A DNA stretch of 64,000 bases from Deinococcus hopiensis KR-140 (GTDB taxonomy: Bacteria; Deinococcota; Deinococci; Deinococcales; Deinococcaceae). The translations under genes were made by a program, and so were the position numbers. Below the pieces are notes generated by a model. It saw nothing but the letters and a program-made list of their open reading frames with translations. It made no database searches and had not been told where the DNA came from. Shown one piece after another: positions 57,553-64,000 of the stretch (positions are counted from its first letter, which is position 1; each line of letters starts with the position of its first letter). The stretch spans positions 670,001-734,000 of the forward strand of contig NZ_FWWU01000009.1 in NCBI RefSeq assembly GCF_900176165.1. Reading direction: 5' to 3'.

Positions 57553-60385
57553 AGCGGTGGGCCGACGCTTCGGGCGGGGTCAGCGGACCGGTGGGTTGAA
57601 GCGCGGCACCCTCGCCGCCGTCACCTCGCTGGCCGGACTGCTGGGTCTGGGCGACGCTGGGGCACGCACGGTCAAGATCGTGCAGGCGCAGACGCTCGAA
57701 CTGCGGCGGGTCGACGGTCAGGAACTGGTGATCATCACCGGCGACGCGAAGGGACCGGTGGAGTTGCGCGTGGACGACGACGTGGTGCGGGCCCGCCGCG
57801 TCGAGTACAACCGCACCACCCGCACCCTGACGCTGGTGGGGGCCGCCACCTACCACACGGCCAAGGACAACCAAGACCTCCGTGGCGAGAACCTCGTTGT
57901 GGACCTCGCGGGCGAGCAGCTGACCGGCGAGGACGTGCTGATCAGCGACGCAGACATCGAGATTCGCGGCGGTGAGATTGAGCGCGTGCCGGGGCAACTG
58001 CGGGCCACGAACGGCTACTTTACGCCCTGCGCCAAGTGCGGGCGCAATCCGAACGATTACGCCTTTCGTGCCGAACGCCTGATCGTGTATCCGGGCGACC
58101 GGCTGGTGGCGTACCGGGCGCAGCTGCTGCTCGCCGACGTGCCGGTGCTGTACCTGCCAGTGATCGTGCTGCCCCTGGGGGACCCCGAGCGGCAGCCCCG
58201 GCTCGTGGCGGGCAACGACAGCGTGGACGGCCGCACCATCGAGGCGGACCTGCCCTTTTCCATTGGGGCAAGCACGTTGGGCACCACCCTGATCCGCTAC
58301 TACCAGAACCGCTCGCCCATCCTGGGCCTGGGGGTGGCGTTGCGCTCGTACAGCCCGCTGCCCTACGTGGACCGGGTGAACCTGTATACGCTCGCGAACC
58401 CCAAGCCTTTCCTGACCGGCGGCACGCCGCAGACCGGCTACGACGTGGACCTGGATTTCTCGGTGCGGGGGCGCGTGCCGGTACAGCTGGCGGTCAAGGA
58501 CCTGGACTACAGCCTGAACGTGGTGCGGCGCGACATCGGTAGGCGTGAGGATGATCCCGAGCGTGGGGTAACGCGGGTGGACTTTGGCGCGAAGGTGGAG
58601 TATTCGCGCTTTTCTGCGGAATTCAACTACGTGGACCGCTACGGCCCCGAGCCCACAGAAGGGCTGAGTACGCCCCTCAAGCACCCCGAGGTCGTGCTGG
58701 ACCCCAAGCTGTACACGCGGGGCAACTTCAGCGCGGACTTCAAGGTGACGGCGGGACGTTACACGGCGGGGGTCAACACGCTCTCGCGCCGTGCCCTCGA
58801 GCAGGCGAACGGCGGAGCGAACATCACAGCGACGCGGCTCGAGGAAACCCACACCCTGAGCTACAGCGCCCAGCCTTGGAAAAACGCCGCGTTCAGCGTT
58901 CGCAACGCCTTTACCGGGCGCTACTACAGCACGGGGGCGCGAACGGTGCAGCTGGAAGTCGGCACTGAGCTGGTCCAGCGGTTTAACGACGCGAATACCG
59001 TGACCGTGCGCTACGGGTATATCCGCAACGAGGGGAACAGCCCCTTCTATTTCGACCGGGTGACGAAGCGCTTCAGCGCGCCGCTGAGCCTTGACGTCTC
59101 CACCGTACCGGTCAAGGACGTGACGTTCAGCGTCTCGGCCTCCCGCGACTTTTTCCAGCCCTGGAACAAGCAAACCGCCACGGGCTTCCGCCTGAACGTG
59201 AGCCGCACGCCCGTCAACCTGTCGTCGGCCCTCTCGTACGACTTTTTCGAAAAGGAGCTGGAAAGCGCGGACTTCAGCCTCACGCTGGGCGACAGCGGAG
59301 CGCGGGGCACGCCCTTGACGCCCGCGCCGACCCGTGACGGCAAGCCCGCCGCCCCCGCGCCCTTCCGCGCCAAATGGCCCGCGCCGAACCTGACGCTGAC
59401 GACGAACGGAAGTTATAGCCGCACGACCGGCTACGGGCCGTTCACGGTGCGGGCCACCGTCACGGGGGACAACCGGGCGAACAACTTCAGCGTCTCGGTG
59501 ACCCGCGATCCCAACACCCATGAGTTCAGCAGCGTGAGCGCCGACTTCACGGGTGTGGGACGCCAGGACACCGTGCTCAACGCCCTGTCCTTCCGGGGGC
59601 AGGAGACGCTGAGCCTCCCTTCCTCCGCCGGCCTCACGCCGCCGCGCCTGAGTGGCAGCTACAGCGTTAGCTGGCGCGGGGCGTATACCCTGTCTACCTC
59701 GCACGACCTCGCCCTCGCGCAGTCCGACACCGCGAAATACAGCGGCACGGTCAGCTTCAGCGTGGGCTCGCTGGCGGGCCAGGCGACGAACTGGCAGCTG
59801 ACCTACGGTGGGCCCTACGACCTGCGCCGGGCGGGTTTTACCCAGCCGGCCCTCACCGGCAGCCTCAACGCCACCCGGCCCGGGGAGAGCCTGGCGCTGA
59901 GCGCCACGGTCAATACACCGGGGCTGGACCAGCAGCGCACCGAAGTCGTGCGGGCAGATCTGAATGCCAACTGGCAGTTCGGCGTGCGGGTGGCCCTGTC
60001 TGGCCGGGCCTCGTACTATCGCCAGCGCAGCGGCACCTTCCCCAACGACCTGGCGACCGATACCCTCATTCTGGATCCGCTGCGGGTGGGCATCGCCATC
60101 GGAAATGGACCCCGCCCCGGCGCGTACCTGACCGGCAGCCTGCGCCAGACCTTCACCTGGAAGGACGGCGAGCGGGTGGACCCCAAGCCGCTCGCCCCCG
60201 TGATTGGCCTGACCATCGACCGCTGCTGCTGGGCCGCCCAGGCGGAGATCGACCTCAGCCTGGGGCGCTACCGCCTGGGCGTGAGCCTGCCGGGCAGCAA
60301 GAGTTACCCCCTGTTCGAATACGGCACAGGCGGCCTGAACGTGCCCCTGCTGCCCGACGCCATCAACCCCGGCGCGACGCGCTAA
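57542..60385 (+). CDS. LptD/OstA-like outer-membrane protein
   Basis: The 947-residue protein has a signal sequence (TLAAVTSLAGLLGLGDAGAR). An OstA-type beta-jellyroll follows (LVIITGDAKGPVELRVDDD, then LRGENLVVDLAGEQLTGEDV). Next is the N-terminal end of the barrel with C163 and C166 (TPCAKCGRNPNDYAFRAERL). A long region of alternating beta strands (residues 250-890) forms the presumed barrel. It closes with IDRCCWAAQAEIDLSLGRYR (C895-C896), equivalent to the adjacent Cys pair near the LptD C terminus. LptD inserts LPS in Gram-negatives; Deinococcus is not known to have LPS, so the cargo is unknown. Its start lies 11 bp before the end of the SpoIID gene, indicating coupled expression. Confidence 0.85.
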   Translation: MSSKAVGRRFGRGQRTGGLKRGTLAAVTSLAGLLGLGDAGARTVKIVQAQTLELRRVDGQELVIITGDAKGPVELRVDDDVVRARRVEYNRTTRTLTLVGAATYHTAKDNQDLRGENLVVDLAGEQLTGEDVLISDADIEIRGGEIERVPGQLRATNGYFTPCAKCGRNPNDYAFRAERLIVYPGDRLVAYRAQLLLADVPVLYLPVIVLPLGDPERQPRLVAGNDSVDGRTIEADLPFSIGASTLGTTLIRYYQNRSPILGLGVALRSYSPLPYVDRVNLYTLANPKPFLTGGTPQTGYDVDLDFSVRGRVPVQLAVKDLDYSLNVVRRDIGRREDDPERGVTRVDFGAKVEYSRFSAEFNYVDRYGPEPTEGLSTPLKHPEVVLDPKLYTRGNFSADFKVTAGRYTAGVNTLSRRALEQANGGANITATRLEETHTLSYSAQPWKNAAFSVRNAFTGRYYSTGARTVQLEVGTELVQRFNDANTVTVRYGYIRNEGNSPFYFDRVTKRFSAPLSLDVSTVPVKDVTFSVSASRDFFQPWNKQTATGFRLNVSRTPVNLSSALSYDFFEKELESADFSLTLGDSGARGTPLTPAPTRDGKPAAPAPFRAKWPAPNLTLTTNGSYSRTTGYGPFTVRATVTGDNRANNFSVSVTRDPNTHEFSSVSADFTGVGRQDTVLNALSFRGQETLSLPSSAGLTPPRLSGSYSVSWRGAYTLSTSHDLALAQSDTAKYSGTVSFSVGSLAGQATNWQLTYGGPYDLRRAGFTQPALTGSLNATRPGESLALSATVNTPGLDQQRTEVVRADLNANWQFGVRVALSGRASYYRQRSGTFPNDLATDTLILDPLRVGIAIGNGPRPGAYLTGSLRQTFTWKDGERVDPKPLAPVIGLTIDRCCWAAQAEIDLSLGRYRLGVSLPGSKSYPLFEYGTGGLNVPLLPDAINPGATR

Positions 60386-60421
60386 GGGCCCGCTCCCCCT
60401 TCTTCCCGGAGGCCACCCACC

Positions 60422-61543
60422 TTGACCCGCTCCTTCCCGCTGCTCCTGTCCGCCCTGCTGCTGACCGCCTGTACCGGTACGGAAGACGCCACGCCGTCCC
60501 TGCGCCTCGCGGTGCTGACGAGCGGCGGCGCGACCGTTCGTACCGTCACGCTGGACGGCAGCGACGGCTCAACCTCGCCTGAAGGCACGCCGGTGACCGT
60601 AACGGGGGGTGTGGACCTCGACACCCTGCCCGTGGGCAACCGGCTGGCCCTCACGCTGAGCACCGGCATCGAGAGCCGCAGTGCTGGCCTCTCGGACGTG
60701 CAGGCCTTCGCGCCGCCCTTCGGCGCGGAAGGGTTTACCTCGCCCTGCCTGAAGGCCACCGTGCTCAACGCCCAGCGTGACCGGCTGCTGACCCTCAGCC
60801 AGTGCGACACGCCCGGGACGACGAACGGGCCGCAGCAACTCGCGCTGTACCGCACGTCCGGTACCCTGGTGTGGCGGGCCGCGCTGCCGACCCCCTTTCT
60901 GGTGACTGGCCCCGACGTACCGCCCGTCCGAATCGCCCTGGTCCGGGAAAACGGGGTGGACGTGGGCGTGGTGTCCCGGCCCGCCCTTGGAGGCGGCAGC
61001 GAGGTGATGCGCGCGGCCGCCACCACGACCGGAGCCGAGCGCGCCGACGTGAGCACGCCGTTCCCCACCGTGAATATCCGTGACCTTGCCCCGGCACTGG
61101 GGGGCAGCGCGGTCTACGCGGCCACGGATACGGGCGTGCAGCCGCTGACCAGCGTGGGTGTCCCCAACCCGCAAGCGGCCCTGAGCGCCTTCGGCAGCGA
61201 GCGGGTGGACCGGCTGTGGACCTCGGTGGGCAGCGGCGTCGGCGGTGGGTTGATCGCCGCGTGGCGGGATGCGGGGAGCGGCGTCTCCTCGTCCCTGCGC
61301 CTGTGGGACGTGGCAGACACGGCGCGGACGGCGGCGGCGAACGTGGGCCTGATCTCGGACCTGCGCGACGTGACGTTCGCGCCCGATGGAAGGCTCTACG
61401 CCTTGACGCGCACCAGCCTGACGAGCTACGACACCCTCCTGGGCCTGCGCCAGGGCAATTGGCAGCTGACGTCAGTCCTGTCCAATCTGAACGAAGCCCA
61501 GGCGGTGGCGTGGGTGGTGCCCCCGGTAGAACCGGCACGCTGA
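60422..61543 (+). CDS. Lipoprotein with propeller-like repeats
   Basis: The 373-residue protein has a lipoprotein signal with lipobox LLTAC (Cys17). The mature part is beta-rich, with repeats such as RLWTSVGSGVGGGLIAAWRD and LRDVTFAPDGRLYALTRTSL that look like WD40/SBP56-type blades. Two Cys (SPCLKATV, LSQCDTPG) may pair. It starts with TTG behind CCCGGAGG, 37 bp after the LptD-like gene, so it is probably co-translated with it. Placement suggests an accessory factor for the outer-membrane protein, as LptE is for LptD, but there is no sequence similarity to LptE. Function unknown. Confidence 0.75.
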   Translation: MTRSFPLLLSALLLTACTGTEDATPSLRLAVLTSGGATVRTVTLDGSDGSTSPEGTPVTVTGGVDLDTLPVGNRLALTLSTGIESRSAGLSDVQAFAPPFGAEGFTSPCLKATVLNAQRDRLLTLSQCDTPGTTNGPQQLALYRTSGTLVWRAALPTPFLVTGPDVPPVRIALVRENGVDVGVVSRPALGGGSEVMRAAATTTGAERADVSTPFPTVNIRDLAPALGGSAVYAATDTGVQPLTSVGVPNPQAALSAFGSERVDRLWTSVGSGVGGGLIAAWRDAGSGVSSSLRLWDVADTARTAAANVGLISDLRDVTFAPDGRLYALTRTSLTSYDTLLGLRQGNWQLTSVLSNLNEAQAVAWVVPPVEPAR

Positions 61544-61549
61544 GCCCTC

Positions 61550-62566
61550 CTACCTTCCGGCGTTCAGCACCCCCAACGCGGCCCCCACCACCGCGCCGCG
61601 CCGTCCCATAAGCGGCACGCCCCCGCGCACCAGCAGCGTGAACACCGCGCCGTCTGCCGGACGAAAGCCCAGGGCCGTACGTGTTCCGCGCGCCACGCCA
61701 TCGTGCCACCAGATGTCACCAGTGATAAACCAGCCCGGGGCAACGCCCATGACGTGGGCGGGCAGACCCGGTGGGCGCCGCACGTCCCGCCAGTGTTCGC
61801 CTGCCCGGCCGTCGAGGTGCGCCGCTCCGAACGCGAGGAGGTCCGCTGCTGCGCCGAAGAGCCCTCCGGCCCCGGCGAGCGGCCCGAAGCCCGTGACGCC
61901 TGCGCCCAGCAGCGTGGTCGTGGGCGTGACGAGCCGCCCCGCGTCCGGCGAGAGGGTCACGCTGCCCAGACCCACCGGTCCGGTCACGTACCGGGCGAGC
62001 GCCCGCCCGTAGCCCGCCGCGCTCGGCTCCTCGCCCGCCGCGCAGGCCAGGGCGAGGGCCAGTACGCCCGCGCCCAGATTGGAGTAGGTAAAGCGCCCCG
62101 CCGCCCGCGAGGAGGCCCAGCGCCGGGCACTCGCGATGGCGTCGCGCGCGCTCATGCCGCCGTAGGGGTCTTGAAACCGGGTCAGGGTGGTCAGGGCGGC
62201 CCGCGCCGGGTGGGCGGGCAACCCCGCCGTATGCGTGGCCAGCGCCCGGGGCGTGATGAAGGGGGGAAGGCCCCGAAACGCTCCGCCCAGGGAAGCGAGG
62301 GGAAGGTCCCAGTCCAGCGCTCCTGCCCGCACCAGGGCCGACGCGAGGGCCGAAGTGAAGGGCTTGCTCACGCTCGCGAGCTCGAACACGCCGCCTTCCG
62401 GCACACCGCACAGGCCCCGCACGACCTCCTGCCCAGCCCGCCGCGCTCCCAGCACTCCGCCCCGCCGCAGCGCGCCGCGCAGCCACGGCAGGGCTTCGGG
62501 CGCCTCATGGCCCAGCACCGCCTCGGCCCCAGACAGGGCCGCCCGCACAGGGTCACGGCGAAACAT
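61550..62566 (-). CDS. Serine beta-lactamase-like hydrolase
   Basis: The 338-residue protein of the class C beta-lactamase/DD-peptidase fold has the active-site S-x-x-K in FELASVSKPFTSALASA and Y-x-N in GRFTYSNLGAGVLALALACA. The third motif is less clear (around GVARGTRTALGF). No signal peptide is visible, so it is probably cytoplasmic, like esterase-type members (EstB). The substrate is unknown. TAGCCT at 62573-62578, six bases before the ATG, gives a leaderless start. Its stop lies 6 bp from that of the convergent lipoprotein gene. Confidence 0.88.
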   Translation of the reverse strand: MFRRDPVRAALSGAEAVLGHEAPEALPWLRGALRRGGVLGARRAGQEVVRGLCGVPEGGVFELASVSKPFTSALASALVRAGALDWDLPLASLGGAFRGLPPFITPRALATHTAGLPAHPARAALTTLTRFQDPYGGMSARDAIASARRWASSRAAGRFTYSNLGAGVLALALACAAGEEPSAAGYGRALARYVTGPVGLGSVTLSPDAGRLVTPTTTLLGAGVTGFGPLAGAGGLFGAAADLLAFGAAHLDGRAGEHWRDVRRPPGLPAHVMGVAPGWFITGDIWWHDGVARGTRTALGFRPADGAVFTLLVRGGVPLMGRRGAVVGAALGVLNAGR

Positions 62567-62651
62567 GGACGCAGGCTAGAGCATCGGGCCGCGTCCTGGT
62601 CCGGGGCATCCTCGCCCCGCGCCCCGTTTCCCGGCTGCTACGCTCAGGTTC

Positions 62652-64000
62652 ATGACCTCCACCCCGCCCCAAGCGCCCAAAAAGCCCCTTATCCATACGC
62701 TGCACGGCGAATCGAGGCCCGACAGCTACCACTGGCTGAAGACGCAGGGCAAAACGGACGCCGAGGTGCTGGACTATCTGAACGCAGAAAACGCGTACCT
62801 TGACGCCCTCATGGCTCCCCTGCGGGACACGCAGCGCGCCATCTACGCAGAGCTGCTCTCGCACGTGCAGGAGCGCGACGATCAGCCTCCGGTCCACGAG
62901 GGCGACTGGCTGTACTTCACCCGCACCGAGGAGGGTCAGGCCCACCCCATCTTCCTGCGCCGCCCGCTGGCCGGGGGTGAGGAACAGGTGCTGCTGGACC
63001 TCAACGCCCTGAAGGAGCGCGAGGGCCACGCCAACGTCTGGGTCTACAACACCTGCCCGAGCCCGGATGGCCGCCGCTGGGCCTACCTGCTCGATACCAC
63101 GGGCCAGGAGGTCTTCGAACTGCGGGTGCTGAATACGGCGACGGGCGAGCTCGCCGAGGCGGCGCTGACGGGCGTGGGTGGCTGGACGCTGGCGTGGAGC
63201 GCTGACGGCTCTCACCTCTACTACTCGCGCGACGACGCCACGCAGCGCTCGTACCAGCTGTGGAGGCATGGCCTGGGCCAGCTCCAGGACGCGGACGAGT
63301 TGCTGTATGGAGAGGACGACGCCACCTTCCGCATCGGGGCCGGGCTCGCCGAGAACGGCGAAACCCTGCTCCTCGCCTCCCAGGCGGGCATCACCTCCGA
63401 GTGGTTTGCCCTGGATGCCCGGGACAACGGGGCCCGTCCAGGGGTCATCGTGCCCCGCGAGCGCGGCGTGGAGTACCGCGCGGCGGACGGCGGGGACCAC
63501 TGGCTCATCCTGACGAACCAGGGGGAAGCGGCGGAATTTCGCCTCGTCCGCCTGCCCAAACGGGAAGGCCTGAGCTGGGCGGACGCGCAGGACGTGCTGT
63601 CCCACGACCCGGAGCGTTACCTGACGGGCATGCACCTCTTCCGCTCGCACCTGCTTGTCGCCGGGCGGGAGGACGGTTTTACGCAACTGTGGGTGCTGCC
63701 CCGGACCCCTGAAGGCTACGGCCCTGCCCGCCGCGTGGCGTTTGCCGAGGAGGGCTACACCGTCCGCATCGGTTCCAACCGTGTCTTCGACACCACCACC
63801 GCCCGCATTCTGTACACCAGCCTGACCCGCCCCACCGAACACCTCGATCTGGACCTGAATACGCTGCAAACGGCGCTGGTGAAGGCCACGCCCGTTCCCA
63901 ACTACGATCCAGCCCAGTACGTGGCCGAGCAGGTCTGGGCCACAGCGCCGGACGGCGAGCAGATTCCGGTAAGCCTGGTCCGTCACCGCGGCACCGCCCT
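62652..64000 (+). CDS. Prolyl oligopeptidase family protein (5' part)
   Basis: The visible 449 residues are the N-terminal beta-propeller of an S9A oligopeptidase-B-like serine peptidase (KKPLIHTLHGESRPDSYHWL, then DYLNAENAYLDALM and VVHEGDWLYFTRTEEG-like blade strands). They run into the start of the hydrolase domain (EQVWATAPDGEQIPVSLVRH). The catalytic Ser, Asp and His lie beyond the window edge. Oligopeptidase B cleaves short peptides after basic residues; prolyl endopeptidase cleaves after Pro. TACGCT at 62639-62644 supports the leaderless ATG. The gene is cut only by the window end. Confidence 0.93.
   Translation, partial: MTSTPPQAPKKPLIHTLHGESRPDSYHWLKTQGKTDAEVLDYLNAENAYLDALMAPLRDTQRAIYAELLSHVQERDDQPPVHEGDWLYFTRTEEGQAHPIFLRRPLAGGEEQVLLDLNALKEREGHANVWVYNTCPSPDGRRWAYLLDTTGQEVFELRVLNTATGELAEAALTGVGGWTLAWSADGSHLYYSRDDATQRSYQLWRHGLGQLQDADELLYGEDDATFRIGAGLAENGETLLLASQAGITSEWFALDARDNGARPGVIVPRERGVEYRAADGGDHWLILTNQGEAAEFRLVRLPKREGLSWADAQDVLSHDPERYLTGMHLFRSHLLVAGREDGFTQLWVLPRTPEGYGPARRVAFAEEGYTVRIGSNRVFDTTTARILYTSLTRPTEHLDLDLNTLQTALVKATPVPNYDPAQYVAEQVWATAPDGEQIPVSLVRHRGTA

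Noticed and set aside
57182..59704. An 840-codon frame opposite the LptD-like gene
   Set aside because: Arg/His/Gln-rich antisense shadow of a gene with clear domain structure.

Overview
The window is high-GC bacterial chromosome, most probably from a Deinococcus species. This rests on four things: a fused caa3-type cytochrome oxidase cluster; an LptD/OstA-like outer-membrane protein in a diderm; Deinococcus-type secreted and hypothetical proteins; and a recurring TANNNT -10 box only 5-11 nt upstream of the start codon at more than twenty genes. That last pattern is the leaderless-promoter architecture documented in Deinococcus deserti. The genus is an inference; no rRNA or tRNA gene was seen.

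Layout. 1-5.9 kb: a small membrane protein, a small helical protein, pnp, then about 1.6 kb of gene remnants (a WD40-like protein and a membrane protein) and an orphan iron/siderophore-binding lipoprotein-like ABC component. 5.9-17.4 kb: a decayed membrane gene, then a molybdopterin oxidoreductase, an acyltransferase, a secreted alpha/beta hydrolase and an SDR. After these come an IS5-type transposon remnant abutting a cysteine-free ArsC/Spx-like gene, more debris, ruvB between two inverted copies of a repeat of about 125 bp, and a broken two-domain VOC gene. 16.7-24.8 kb: the respiratory block sco1 - ctaDE (subunits I+III fused) - ctaC (CuA plus cytochrome c domain) - ctaB - ctaA - DUF2071 - DUF420, which makes and assembles a heme-A oxidase.

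24.8-38.5 kb: panB, a membrane GGDEF protein, a MoxR-like ATPase, a six-repeat GRIGG protein, a secreted hypothetical, and two VOC genes divergent from a SoxR-type regulator across a textbook SoxR operator. A GNAT remnant, a MarR/EamA divergent pair, gatB, a membrane protein, a PfkB kinase, mltG and a 63-aa protein follow. 38.5-48.5 kb: ferredoxin, alpha/beta hydrolase plus adenine deaminase (overlapping), an M36-like metallopeptidase lipoprotein, a zinc-ribbon protein, a C39-like peptidase, an Fes-like esterase and an acyl-CoA synthetase. 48.5-64 kb: a 1039-aa Ig-like lipoprotein with a consensus promoter and long leader, ruvX, enoyl-CoA hydratase, ilvA behind a leader-peptide attenuator, and a FAD oxidoreductase. 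The end holds an envelope operon (SpoIID-like, LptD-like, lipoprotein), a serine beta-lactamase-like hydrolase and a prolyl oligopeptidase cut by the window edge.

Two genome-scale signals cut across these regions. One is a dispersed palindromic MITE-like element of about 120-150 bp in four copies, two of which end exactly on a neighbouring stop codon. The other is at least nine decayed genes concentrated in a few intergenic stretches, pointing to ongoing gene loss around an otherwise intact core. The best leads for new biology are the MITE family, the ilvA leader, the GRIGG repeat protein and the SoxR-VOC unit.
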